DNA from: CAYQLY01 sp964418605 | Lineage (GTDB): Bacteria > Bacteroidota > Bacteroidia > Cytophagales > Cyclobacteriaceae | NCBI GenBank assembly: GCA_964418605.1 | Contig: CAYQLY010000007.1 | Location: 61,632-125,631 of the forward strand | DNA: 64,000 bases | Reading direction: 5' to 3' | Shown: positions 32,581 through 41,079 of the stretch, piece by piece | Numbering within the stretch: position 1 is the stretch's first letter | Layout: every line of letters starts with the position of its first letter | Position numbers and translations under genes: made by a program | Notes under the pieces: generated by a model | Databases searched by the model: none | Told to the model about the DNA's origin: nothing | The model's input: the letters and a program-made list of their open reading frames with translations, nothing else

Positions 32581-33657
32581 ATGCCTAGTGTTGCTGTTGT
32601 TATTCTAAATTATAATGGTAGAAAAATTTTAGAGCAATTTTTACCAAGTGTTGTTGCAAACAGTAACTCTCATGCAATCGTTATTATAGATAATCAATCA
32701 ACAGATGATTCTGTTGCTTTTATACAAAAAAACTACCCATCTATTCAAACCATCCAACTTGATAAAAACTATGGGTATAGCAAAGGATATAATCTTGGAC
32801 TTGAGCAAATCAGTGCAGATTATTTTATCCTCCTAAACTCAGATGTAGAAGTTACTCCAAACTGGATAGATCCTGTTATTGCATTGATGGAAAAAAATCC
32901 ATCTATGGCTGTTTGTCAACCTAAAATTAAATCCTATGTCGACCGCTCATCTTTTGAGTATGCCGGTGCCGGAGGAGGTTATATTGATTATTTGGGGTAT
33001 CCGTTTTGTAGAGGTCGTCTTTTTCTAGAAGTTGAAAAAGACACCCATCAATACGATGATCAACAAGATATTTTTTGGGCATCTGGTGCTTGTTTTTTTA
33101 TAAAATCTTTCTTATTCAAAGAAATGGATGGTTTTGATCCTGATTTTTTTGCTCACATGGAAGAGATTGATCTCTGTTGGAGATTAAAATCAAAGGGTTA
33201 TCGTATTACGTATTGTCCCGATAGCACTATATATCATCTCGGGGGAGGCACTCTATCGCAGACAAATCCTAAGAAAATTTATCTAAACCTCAGAAACAGT
33301 CTCTGGATGCTCGCTAAAAATTTACCATATAGGCAATTGTTTTATAAAATACCTATTCGATTTTTAATGGATGGGCTTTTTGTCGTACACCGATCGTTCA
33401 AGTTAAGCCTACAAATAGTTAAATCTGTTCGAGGGAATTGGAAAAATAGCAAGCCTCTCTTAAAAGAAATGATAATCATCGTGTGGTATGTTGTAAAAGC
33501 ACACCTTGTATTTATTTTTTCTTGGAAACGTATTTTGGAGAAAAGGAAAACAATGGCATTAAAAACAACTCAAGTAGATGAAATATATTTTCGATCTATA
33601 GCTTTTCAACATTTTTTATGGAGAAAGCGCACATTTAAACAACTTCGATGGAGGTAA
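32581..33657 (+). CDS. Glycosyltransferase family 2
   Basis: 358 residues of the GT-A fold: VVILNYNGRKILEQFLPSV at the start, VIIDNQSTDDSV, NYGYSKGYNLGL, then the metal motif LNSDVEVTPNWID (about residue 85), and FWASGACFFIK with a MEEIDLCWRLKSKGY catalytic-base region. This is the pattern of rhamnosyl- and other GT2 enzymes acting on envelope glycans. The last 120 residues hold a hydrophobic patch but no clear set of membrane helices. The acceptor is unknown. It belongs to the KirBac-ybaB run by spacing only. Confidence 0.9.
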   Translation: MPSVAVVILNYNGRKILEQFLPSVVANSNSHAIVIIDNQSTDDSVAFIQKNYPSIQTIQLDKNYGYSKGYNLGLEQISADYFILLNSDVEVTPNWIDPVIALMEKNPSMAVCQPKIKSYVDRSSFEYAGAGGGYIDYLGYPFCRGRLFLEVEKDTHQYDDQQDIFWASGACFFIKSFLFKEMDGFDPDFFAHMEEIDLCWRLKSKGYRITYCPDSTIYHLGGGTLSQTNPKKIYLNLRNSLWMLAKNLPYRQLFYKIPIRFLMDGLFVVHRSFKLSLQIVKSVRGNWKNSKPLLKEMIIIVWYVVKAHLVFIFSWKRILEKRKTMALKTTQVDEIYFRSIAFQHFLWRKRTFKQLRWR

Positions 33658-33664
33658 AAAGGTG

Positions 33665-33883
33665 TTAGCTAAATACCCGACGGCTTTTTCGCCAATGTTT
33701 TCGTAAGTCAACGATGAATGCAAGTATAAGGTAAATAATTAAAGGAGAGCCTAAAGTCAGAAAAGAAGCATATATAAAGAATAGCCTAATACTGCCGACA
33801 GCCAAACCTGCTTTTTCCCCTATAAAAGAGCATACTCCAAAGGCATTTTTTTCAAATGTATGCTGAATACGCTTAATTATCAT
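33665..33883 (-). CDS. PspC domain protein, short form
   Basis: 72 residues. A basic helix (MIIKRIQHTFEKNAFGVCSF) then GLAVGSIRLFFIYASFLTLGSPLIIYLILAFIV and a positively charged end. This is the PspC fold in the shortened Bacteroidota form. PspC helps sense envelope stress in enterobacteria; the role here is unknown. It is a single gene, convergent with the glycosyltransferase and divergent from the OmpA/TPR lipoprotein gene. Confidence 0.82.
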   Translation of the reverse strand: MIIKRIQHTFEKNAFGVCSFIGEKAGLAVGSIRLFFIYASFLTLGSPLIIYLILAFIVDLRKHWRKSRRVFS

Positions 33884-33944
33884 AGCTCTTTCCCAAATTT
33901 AATTCTGTTGGTTTTAAAAAAAAATCAAAAAAAAGTGATTTTTT

Positions 33945-33975
33945 TTGCAATAATACAAATGAAATGCTAATTTCG
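33945..33975 (+). promoter_or_regulatory. Promoter for the OmpA/TPR lipoprotein gene
   Basis: TTG at 33945-33947, 20 bases, then TAATTTCG at 33968-33975 (one mismatch to TAnnTTTG), 56 bases upstream of the ATG at 34032. Confidence 0.5.
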
Positions 33976-34031
33976 CCCTTGGAATTAATATTTTTACAAA
34001 GTTACTAATAATTTAAACACACAATAAAGCG

Positions 34032-35816
34032 ATGAGAAAATCAATTTATTCAATCGTCATCATGACGGTATTCATTCTCACAGGTTGTACCCTGGGGAAA
34101 ATGGTAAAGCTTGCTAAAAAGCAACGCTTAGAAGTTAACCCTTCTCCACTTGAATTGCACGGAGATTCGGTGCAGTTTCAAATAACAGGAACGTTGCCTG
34201 TTAAAATGTTGAAAAAAAATACGATGTACACAGCGGGTACTTCTTATAAATATGGAGGAGAAGCCTTATATATCGGTGATTTGATATTTAAAGGAAGTGA
34301 ATTTCCTAATGCAAGCACAAAAGAGCCTAAAGTATCTAAATCATTTGCATTTGGTTATGTAGATGCTATGAAGAGAGGAGATTTAGTAATAGATGGGAAA
34401 GCCGCTATTGTAAATGGAAAATCAAAAAAGGTTCCATCTGTTAAAGTTGCTGAGGGTATTATTACAACATCTAGGCTAGTAAAAGAAACTTATCAGCCTG
34501 CTTATGTTTCAAGTGGTTATAATGACAAAGAAGAGCTGACTAATTCTGCTGTTGAGTTTTTCTTTGAACAAGGAAAATCTAACTTAAGAAAATCAGAGAT
34601 CGGCAGTGAGCGTGGTAAATTTGTGGATGCTTATGTGGCTAAGAAAAATATCACTCGAACAGTTGCAATCACTGGTACGCACTCTCCTGAGGGTTCAGAA
34701 ACTATCAATACAACCCTTTCTAACGATCGTGCTAAAGTAATCGAAAAATTCTTCCGTGATAAAATGAAGAAATACGATTACGGTAAAAAAGCTGACTCTA
34801 TCAATTTTGTTTTGAAACCTGTTGTAGAAGATTGGGCTGCTTTCCTAAGCATGTTGGATGAAAATAAAAAATTATCAGCTTCTCAAAAAGAAGAGATTAA
34901 AGCTATCATCAATAATGGTGGTGGATCGTTTGTAGAAAAAGAACAACAAATTGCTCAACTTGGCTCATACAAAATTGTGTTCAAGGATATTTATCCTAAA
35001 CTTCGTATTGCTAAAACAGAAATTATTTTTGCTAAGCAAAAAAAATCAGAAGCTGAAATTTCTACAGTTGGAAAAGAAATCGCAACAGGTAATGGAGATG
35101 CGAGTCAACTCAGCGACAACGAATTACTTCATGCTGCTGAAATCACTCCTGATTTGAAAGAAAAAGAAACAATCTATTTGGCTGCTATTAAGAAAAATGA
35201 CAGTTATGCAGCTCACAATAATTTAGCAGCTGTATATATTGAACAAGCATTAAAAGCAACATCTAACGATGAAAAAAATCAATTGTTAGAAAATGCGATC
35301 ATGCATTTAGAGACAGCTAATAAAATACAAGAATCTGCTGAGGCAAATAGTAATATGGGGGTTATCAGCTTGATTCGAGGTGATATTGCTAAAGGTATGG
35401 ACTACATCCAAAGAGCAGCTTCTATGGCTTCTTCAGGTGCAAGTCAAAAAGTTATAAATGGTGTAAAAGGTGCATTGGAAATTCGTGCAGGAAAATACGA
35501 TGCTGCTGTAATGAGTCTATCAAACTCTACTCCAACAGATGATAATGCTTATAATAAAGGACTAGCATATGTCTTAAAGAAAGACTATACTAATGCGAAA
35601 ACAGCATTGCAAGAATCTATTTCATTGAATAGCAATAATGCATGGGCATATTATGTAAGTGCTATTGCTGCAGCACGCCTAAACGAGAAATCAGAAGTTG
35701 TAGCGATGTTGACTAAAGCCGTTGCTTTAAACAGTGATTTAAAACAACGCTTTGTTGAAGATCTTGAATTCAAAAATTTCTGGAATGATCAAGAAGTACG
35801 TGATGCTGTAAAATAA
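34032..35816 (+). CDS. Lipoprotein with an OmpA-like middle and C-terminal TPR repeats
   Basis: 594 residues. The lipoprotein signal is KSIYSIVIMTVFILTGC (Cys18). Residues about 30-165 form a beta-rich region (SPLELHGDSVQFQITGTLP, YTAGTSYKYGGEALYIG). Residues about 170-260 look like a degenerate OmpA-C domain: AVEFFFEQGKSNLRKSE, then GTHSPEGSETINTTLSNDRA-KVIEKFF. From about 375, TPR helices appear: AHNNLAAVYIEQAL, NSNMGVISLIRGDIAKG, AYNKGLAYVLKKDYTNA, WAYYVSAIAAARLNEKSEVV. It should sit in the outer membrane facing peptidoglycan and organise protein complexes. The function is inferred. It ends with a strong terminator. Confidence 0.8.
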   Translation: MRKSIYSIVIMTVFILTGCTLGKMVKLAKKQRLEVNPSPLELHGDSVQFQITGTLPVKMLKKNTMYTAGTSYKYGGEALYIGDLIFKGSEFPNASTKEPKVSKSFAFGYVDAMKRGDLVIDGKAAIVNGKSKKVPSVKVAEGIITTSRLVKETYQPAYVSSGYNDKEELTNSAVEFFFEQGKSNLRKSEIGSERGKFVDAYVAKKNITRTVAITGTHSPEGSETINTTLSNDRAKVIEKFFRDKMKKYDYGKKADSINFVLKPVVEDWAAFLSMLDENKKLSASQKEEIKAIINNGGGSFVEKEQQIAQLGSYKIVFKDIYPKLRIAKTEIIFAKQKKSEAEISTVGKEIATGNGDASQLSDNELLHAAEITPDLKEKETIYLAAIKKNDSYAAHNNLAAVYIEQALKATSNDEKNQLLENAIMHLETANKIQESAEANSNMGVISLIRGDIAKGMDYIQRAASMASSGASQKVINGVKGALEIRAGKYDAAVMSLSNSTPTDDNAYNKGLAYVLKKDYTNAKTALQESISLNSNNAWAYYVSAIAAARLNEKSEVVAMLTKAVALNSDLKQRFVEDLEFKNFWNDQEVRDAVK

Positions 35817-35850
35817 AACGAATTGCTTTTTTGTATATAATTTTTTTAAT

Positions 35851-35882
35851 AAAAAACCCTCTAAAATTTTTAGAGGGTTTTT
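35851..35882 (+). terminator. Rho-independent terminator after the OmpA/TPR gene
   Basis: AAAAAACCCTCTAAAA pairs perfectly with TTTTAGAGGGTTTTTT, 35 bases after the stop. It is A/T rich and palindromic, so it works on both strands, for the convergent rdgB too. Confidence 0.88.
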
Positions 35883-35903
35883 TATTAAATTCTACTTTAA
35901 TCT

Positions 35904-36479
35904 CTATAATTTATTGAGAAACTCAGCTAGCTTTTTAATTGCGATAGATCTATGACTAAGGTTATTTTTAATATCAAGATTTATTTCAGCCAGTGTAAGT
36001 TGCTGTCCATCGGGAATAAAAATAGAATCATATCCAAATCCATTTTGCCCCCTTTCTTCTTTAGATATCATGCCATTAAGCACTCCCTCAAATTGAAATA
36101 CATTTCCCTTCCAGATAAGGGTTATAATTGTTCGAAATCGAGCTTGACGATTGTTCACCATGCTTAAATTTTGAAGCAAAAGTTGGCGGTTAGCTGAATC
36201 ATTTTTAGCTTCGCCTGCATAACGTGCTGATCGTACACCTGGCTCACCCCTAAGTGCTTCTACTTCCAATCCAGTATCATCTGAAAAACAATTTATGCCA
36301 TAAAGCTGGTAAATGGTTTCTGCTTTTTGTAAAGAGTTTCCCTCTAGTGTATCTTTTGTTTCTGGTAAGTCTTTTTTAAATCCTATGTCATGTAGGCTTA
36401 TTATTTTAAACTCCTTTTTTAAAAGAGAGTTTACTTCTTTTAGCTTATGTAAATTAGTAGTTGTAAAACAAAGTTGCAT
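35904..36479 (-). CDS. rdgB: Non-canonical purine NTP pyrophosphatase (RdgB/HAM1)
   Basis: 191 residues. Hydrolyses dITP, ITP and XTP to keep them out of DNA and RNA. Seen: FTTTNLHKLKEV at the N-terminus, CFSDDTGLEVEALRGEPGVRSARYAGE (metal and substrate binding), FEGVLNGMISKEERGQNGFGYDSIFIP, and the C-terminal SHRSIAIKKLAEF. Length is normal. It is followed 5 bases upstream, on the same strand, by the cytochrome b5-like gene, so the order is SecD-like, cyt b5-like, rdgB. Confidence 0.96.
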   Translation of the reverse strand: MQLCFTTTNLHKLKEVNSLLKKEFKIISLHDIGFKKDLPETKDTLEGNSLQKAETIYQLYGINCFSDDTGLEVEALRGEPGVRSARYAGEAKNDSANRQLLLQNLSMVNNRQARFRTIITLIWKGNVFQFEGVLNGMISKEERGQNGFGYDSIFIPDGQQLTLAEINLDIKNNLSHRSIAIKKLAEFLNKL

Positions 36480-36484
36480 TAAAA

Positions 36485-36727
36485 TTAAGTTTTAATTTTT
36501 CCTACAATTTGAAACTTATCAAATACTTGTGCAGTATGAGGTGCATCTTTTAGTTCTTCTGTAAGATCTTGTCCCGCCCAATGTTCATAATGATGGCCAT
36601 TTTTCCAAAGCCGTGATGAAGTTACATCATAAATTAATCCTTTATAGGCGCACCAGATTTCTGGTTTATCTTGCCCGTTTCGTAAGGCAAGTTGAGCGAG
36701 GGTGTATTCATTTAATTTATCACTCAT
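36485..36727 (-). CDS. Cytochrome b5-like heme/steroid-binding domain protein
   Basis: 80 residues, essentially one cyt b5-like domain. Seen: EYTLAQLALRNGQDKPEIW, AYKGLIYDVTSSRLWKNG, then HHYEHWAGQDLTEELKDAPHT and VFDKFQIVG. The GxH-x-x-HWAG and D-APH motifs hold the histidines that would bind heme (the first near 45-49, the second near 64). Its role is unknown; soluble one-domain forms are common in Bacteroidota. It has no signal peptide, so it is cytoplasmic. It sits between rdgB and the SecD-like gene. Confidence 0.85.
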   Translation of the reverse strand: MSDKLNEYTLAQLALRNGQDKPEIWCAYKGLIYDVTSSRLWKNGHHYEHWAGQDLTEELKDAPHTAQVFDKFQIVGKIKT

Positions 36728-36742
36728 TTATATAACCTGCTA

Positions 36743-37654
36743 CTATTTTTTATTAGAAATATAATTAATGCTATGAAAAATTAATTTGGATGGCAATGTG
36801 CCTGACTCTAGAATATGTACAAAATCATTAGCATTATTTAAAGATATTCCTGTACCGGTAATATTTAATTTTCCTCCTGCTATTTCTTGCATGATCATTG
36901 GAGTCATAAATACTTCATCATCGAAAGTAATAGCAATAGGGTTTCCTTTGTTTGCAGAAGTGATTTCTTGTAAAATAGAGGAGCCTAAGGAATCAAACTG
37001 AAAATTAAGTTGATGATCGTAGTAGCCAGGTGTTTTTTCTATTTTTACTTTTTTTATATTTTTTTCTGTTAAAAAAGCATTTGTGTGAATAACGTATAAC
37101 GGAATGCTTTTGTTTTGGAAAGAAGAATCGGTTTTGCCCCAAATAAATTTTTTTTCCTTTCCAAGAAAATAGATAATTTGAGAATCTGTAAGTAAAGAGT
37201 CTACTCTTTTTTTATTTTCTTTCCTACAGTATTTCACTAACTCTATATTATGCTTTTCTTCTTTAGGCGGATTTTGAAGATATGTAAAAAGACTATCTTT
37301 AAATGCAGAGTTAGGGATAATGAGTTGTTCTATTGCAGAGAAAAAATACATGTTATAAAAGTGCATCTTGCCTTGAGTAGAAAGATAGCTGATTAAAAAG
37401 TCATCAGGTATTAAATGAAGTTCTATACAAATAGATGGTAAACCATTTTCAGTATTTTGTGAGTAAATCTTTGTTTGATGAGTATATATATTTTTTAGTT
37501 TAAGTCTTTTTTTAATAATTTTTATTGTTGTTTCTATTTCTTGGGAAGTAATGGATTTTTTTTGAAAAGAAAACATGATTTGAATATTAGGTTTCTGACT
37601 CATAGCTCCAAAAAATAGAAATATACTGGTAAATAAAAAAATAATTTTTTTCAT
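36743..37654 (-). CDS. Secreted SecD-head-like protein without a transmembrane channel
   Basis: 303 residues with a signal peptide (KKIIFLFTSIFLFFGAMSQ). The sequence is that of the periplasmic head (P1) of SecD. The N-terminus has EIETTIKIIKKRLKLKNI, like the P1 base strands. The C-terminal 80 residues match the P1 head: FDSLGSSILQEITSANKGNPIAITFDDEVFMTPMI, EIAGGKLNITGTGISL and NANDFVHILESGTLPSKL, which in real SecD leads straight into the membrane helices. Here it stops about 10 residues later. No SecD membrane part or SecF is present. Codon use looks like its neighbours. I infer a diverged SecD paralogue that lost the channel; the function is open. Confidence 0.72.
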   Translation of the reverse strand: MKKIIFLFTSIFLFFGAMSQKPNIQIMFSFQKKSITSQEIETTIKIIKKRLKLKNIYTHQTKIYSQNTENGLPSICIELHLIPDDFLISYLSTQGKMHFYNMYFFSAIEQLIIPNSAFKDSLFTYLQNPPKEEKHNIELVKYCRKENKKRVDSLLTDSQIIYFLGKEKKFIWGKTDSSFQNKSIPLYVIHTNAFLTEKNIKKVKIEKTPGYYDHQLNFQFDSLGSSILQEITSANKGNPIAITFDDEVFMTPMIMQEIAGGKLNITGTGISLNNANDFVHILESGTLPSKLIFHSINYISNKK

Positions 37655-37663
37655 AGCTGTAAA

Positions 37664-38380
37664 TTAAAAAACACCTCTTGTAAAATAAATGTAATCGTTT
37701 AAAAGAATAGTTAAAAATGCATAAGATTCAAGATTAGATTTAATACCTAGCATTTCTTTTAGTTTTTGAGCAAGCAAGTCAACAGGTTCCCTACGGCTAT
37801 TCGTATGAAATGTTTGTATAACCTCTCGAATAATCTCAATATCACCATCATGTAGGCGGGTTACTTCTTGAAAAGTGGGTGTGTATTTTTCATCTAGAGA
37901 AGGTAGTTCACGTTCTTGAAGATTAGTTCGGTGTTTTATTTTTATAACAGTAGTTCCTGCAGCTATATCACCTAATCGTTGTCCTTTAGCAGTAGTTATA
38001 ATAAAAAGAAGAGCAATAGATCCTAATGAAAAAGTAATATCCAAGGGTCGTATAATCCATCGTAAAGTATAATTTCCAACTGTCGCTTGTCTACCATCCC
38101 TCCTAATAACCTTAATGCCTCGAGCTTTTTTTCCTACCGTTTGCCCATTCATGAATATTTCACAAAGAAGGTGGTAGAGCCATGCTATAATACCAATAAG
38201 TAAAAAAACATAATATAAGTACTGCGAGTTTGTTGATTGTTGAACTAATAAAAAGAAAACAAGATATATAGCTGCAATGATAAGCATATCAATAAATGTA
38301 GCTAAAATACGGTCACCTAAACTAGCTAGCTCATACTCAATAGTTACATTTTGGGTGGTTTGAATTCTAATTTTTTGCAT
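37664..38380 (-). CDS. RDD-family membrane protein
   Basis: 238 residues. The RDD domain (about 8-150) opens with YELASLGDRILATFIDMLI and ends with WIIRPLDITFSLGSIALLF...KGQRLGDIAAGTTVI, spanning four membrane helices. A soluble tail of about 85 residues follows (TPTFQEVTRLHDGDIEIIREV). RDD proteins are linked to ion or osmolyte exchange in a few cases; the role here is unknown. It is divergent from the SpoIIM gene across an 82-base gap, an arrangement typical of the RDD/SpoIIM/DUF4129 cluster, and 10 bases before the SecD-like gene. Confidence 0.88.
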   Translation of the reverse strand: MQKIRIQTTQNVTIEYELASLGDRILATFIDMLIIAAIYLVFFLLVQQSTNSQYLYYVFLLIGIIAWLYHLLCEIFMNGQTVGKKARGIKVIRRDGRQATVGNYTLRWIIRPLDITFSLGSIALLFIITTAKGQRLGDIAAGTTVIKIKHRTNLQERELPSLDEKYTPTFQEVTRLHDGDIEIIREVIQTFHTNSRREPVDLLAQKLKEMLGIKSNLESYAFLTILLNDYIYFTRGVF

Positions 38381-38462
38381 CTAGATAATGTAGATAGATG
38401 GTAATTTTGAAAATTAATATACAATTTTACAAGTATAATTAAATTTTCGCGGAGCCTACTAC

Positions 38463-39434
38463 ATGAAAGAGGTTGCTTTTTTACAAAAAAATACACCTAA
38501 GTGGAAACAGTTTGAAAGTTTATTGCATACAAAATCAGCTGACCCAGACTTGTTGGCCGATTTATTTATTCAAGTAACTAACGATCTGGCTTATTCCCGA
38601 ACAAACTATTCAACTAGTCGGACGACATTATATTTAAATGAGCTGGCACTTAAAGTTCATCAGGCCATTTATAAAAATAAAAAAGAACAAAAAAATCGCT
38701 TTATTCTTTTTTGGAAATATGAATTGCCGATGCTGTTTAAAAGTGCCCATCGTCAGCTTTTTTATTCATTTATTATTTTTATTATTTCAAGTACGATTGG
38801 AGCTGTCTCGGCTGCGTATGATGATACGTTCGTTCGGTTAATTTTAGGAGATGATTATGTCAATATGACACTGGAAAATATTGAACGTGGTGATCCGATG
38901 GCTGTTTATAAAAGCATGGATCAGATAACTATGTTTTTTTACATCACATTTAATAATATACGTGTTTCCTTTAATATATTTATTGGTGGTTTACTTGCTT
39001 CTGTAGGCACAGCATTGATGCTGACCTATAATGGTATTATGCTAGGCTCGTTTCAATATTTCTTCTACCAAAAAGGATTACTGGTAGAATCCGCACTCAC
39101 TATTTGGATACATGGTACATTAGAAATAGCAGCTATCATTATTGCGGGTTGTGCAGGTTTGGTTATGGGTAATAGTCTTCTTTTTCCAGGAACATACACG
39201 CGCCTTCAATCATTCCAAATGGGTGCTAAAAAAGGATTAAAAATAACCATTGGATTGGTCCCTATTTTTATTACAGCTGGATTTTTGGAGAGTTTTATCA
39301 CCCGGTATACAGACATGCCATTGGCCTTAAGCTTATTCATTATTTTATCTTCAGCGTTCTTTATTATCTATTACTTTATTGTTTATCCTATCCAGCTATC
39401 TAAAAAGGAAAGGTTAGATACGCTAAATAATTAA
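38463..39434 (+). CDS. SpoIIM/DUF95-family membrane protein
   Basis: 323 residues. A cytoplasmic N-terminal helical part (1-95, with FWKYELPMLFKSAHRQLFYS) leads to about six membrane helices. The family blocks are FYITFNNIRVSFNIFIGGLL, TYNGIMLGSFQYFFY, and WIHGTLEIAAIIIAGCAGLVMG. SpoIIM in Bacillus helps degrade peptidoglycan in engulfment; the wide DUF95 relatives are of unknown role and belong with RDD, MoxR, DUF58 and DUF4129 proteins. It opens the run to DUF4350. Confidence 0.9.
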   Translation: MKEVAFLQKNTPKWKQFESLLHTKSADPDLLADLFIQVTNDLAYSRTNYSTSRTTLYLNELALKVHQAIYKNKKEQKNRFILFWKYELPMLFKSAHRQLFYSFIIFIISSTIGAVSAAYDDTFVRLILGDDYVNMTLENIERGDPMAVYKSMDQITMFFYITFNNIRVSFNIFIGGLLASVGTALMLTYNGIMLGSFQYFFYQKGLLVESALTIWIHGTLEIAAIIIAGCAGLVMGNSLLFPGTYTRLQSFQMGAKKGLKITIGLVPIFITAGFLESFITRYTDMPLALSLFIILSSAFFIIYYFIVYPIQLSKKERLDTLNN

Positions 39435-39470
39435 AAATACGTTTATCTTTACTGTAAAATACTATACGAT

Positions 39471-40358
39471 ATGGAACAAATACATACAGAAAAAATCGAA
39501 TTCAAAAAAGTAAGGGATTTTGGTGAAAAGCTTAATGCAACCATTGCCTTCTTTCGTCAGAATTTTAAAAAATTAGGTAGGGCATTATTATTTATAATAG
39601 TGCCGGGCGCTGTTTTATCAGCTATTTTATCTAATATTTATCAATCTATTATGATAAAAACGTTGAGAAGTGGTAGCTTTTTAAATTTTAGTTTTCCAAG
39701 TGAAGTTTTTCCTGTGTTGTTAGGTATGATAGCTATTGGATTATTGCAAGTTTCTCTTATCTATGCCCTTGTTTATGAATATATCATTCTATACATAGAT
39801 AAAGGAGTTGATGTTGACACGAAAGCAGTATGGCAGAAAGCCAAAAAGGGATTCCTAAAAACACTAGGTGGATTATTTATTGGTTATATTTTAATTGTCT
39901 TAGGTGTATTTTTACTTCTTATACCTGGTATTTATCTTACAATGCCTGTAGCGCTCGCATTTATTATCATGTTTCGTGAGCAAACGGGTTTTTTTACTGC
40001 ATTAGGGCGGTCATTAAAACTAATTCGAGGAAAATGGTGGAGTACATTCGGATTATTACTCATTACAACGATTATTATGGTTTTAATTGGCTACCTATTT
40101 TCGATCCCTTTTTATCTTTTTTCAGGTGCCAGTATGTTTAGTTCTCTATCGTCTGGAGAAGAAGTTAGCTCTTTTAATCAAATCATGAAGATTCTTGCCT
40201 CGATAGTATACAATTTGGTCGTATTTGTGTTATATAGTATTCCATTAATTGCTTTAGCTTTTCAATACTTTAATTTGGTGGAGCGTAAAGAATCAGTAGG
40301 CTTAATGGACAAAATTAATACGATGGGTGGAGAAAAGAAAAATGAAGGTACGTATTAA
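39471..40358 (+). CDS. Multi-pass membrane protein of the RDD/SpoIIM cluster, unknown function
   Basis: 295 residues, about six membrane helices. The N-terminal 30 residues are charged (EKIEFKKVRDFGEKLNATIA). Helix-rich segments AFIIMFREQTGFFTALGRSLKLIRGKWWST and LIPGIYLTMPVALA are shared with the 'glycerophosphoryl diester phosphodiesterase membrane domain' / DUF7847 type proteins that commonly follow SpoIIM. No catalytic residues are seen. It is 36 bases after SpoIIM and overlaps DUF4129 by 17 bases. Confidence 0.72.
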   Translation: MEQIHTEKIEFKKVRDFGEKLNATIAFFRQNFKKLGRALLFIIVPGAVLSAILSNIYQSIMIKTLRSGSFLNFSFPSEVFPVLLGMIAIGLLQVSLIYALVYEYIILYIDKGVDVDTKAVWQKAKKGFLKTLGGLFIGYILIVLGVFLLLIPGIYLTMPVALAFIIMFREQTGFFTALGRSLKLIRGKWWSTFGLLLITTIIMVLIGYLFSIPFYLFSGASMFSSLSSGEEVSSFNQIMKILASIVYNLVVFVLYSIPLIALAFQYFNLVERKESVGLMDKINTMGGEKKNEGTY

Positions 40359-41079
40359 AATACTATTTTTCTTTTTTGTAAGTTGTTTGATGCAGATCCA
40401 CGCCGTTTTATATGCGGGTGGATCTGTTTCTAAAAATAGTACTGAAAGCCATCTCGTAGATCAGCGTTTCTTAGATCAAAAAAAAATAAATGAGTATCAA
40501 AAAAATAAACGCTATCAATATGATCGAAAAGTAAAACTTGGGGATGGGTGGTGGTCATCATTTTTAAATTGGTTATTTTCTAAGTTTATAAAATTTTTCT
40601 CTATCAAAGGATCTGATATATTATTAAAATGGATCTTATACGTTTTTACAGGAGTAGTATTAACCTATTTTATATTAATGCTATTTCGTGTGGATATGCG
40701 ACATATTTTTACTAGAAAGCCCTCTTTTTCTATGCATGTTGAATATATAGAAGAAGATATTCATGATATGAATTTTGATCAACTTATTCAATCGTCTATA
40801 GAGCAGCGCGATTACCGAAAAGCTATTCGATTTTTTTATCTCCACGCATTAAAAAAATTAGCTGATCGAGGTATGATTGAATGGAAGCCTGGAAAAACCA
40901 ACTATGATTATCTGATAGAGGTAAAATCAGAAGGTATTCAGTCTGTTTTTTATGAATTAAATCAGATCTTTCAGTATGCTTGGTATGGTGATTTTTTGAT
41001 CGATGAAGTTGGCTTTAAATCAGCTGAGTATTATTTTCAACAATTTAATCAAGCCCTAAAAAAAAGTGAAAAAAAATAA
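40342..41079 (+). CDS. DUF4129-domain membrane protein
   Basis: About 245 residues from the ATG at 40342; the longer frame starts with GTG at 40327, inside the previous gene. A signal/anchor MKVRIKILFFFFVSCLMQIHA is followed by a periplasmic part with basic charge, one membrane helix (about 95-120) and the DUF4129 domain at the C-terminus (QRDYRKAIRFFYLHALKKLADRGMIEW, TNYDYLIEV, FQYAWYG). DUF4129 tails resemble a part of transglutaminase-linked proteins and have no proven role. Its start overlaps the preceding gene by 17 bases, and its end overlaps DUF4350 by 14, typical of coupled translation. Confidence 0.85.
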   Translation: MKVRIKILFFFFVSCLMQIHAVLYAGGSVSKNSTESHLVDQRFLDQKKINEYQKNKRYQYDRKVKLGDGWWSSFLNWLFSKFIKFFSIKGSDILLKWILYVFTGVVLTYFILMLFRVDMRHIFTRKPSFSMHVEYIEEDIHDMNFDQLIQSSIEQRDYRKAIRFFYLHALKKLADRGMIEWKPGKTNYDYLIEVKSEGIQSVFYELNQIFQYAWYGDFLIDEVGFKSAEYYFQQFNQALKKSEKK

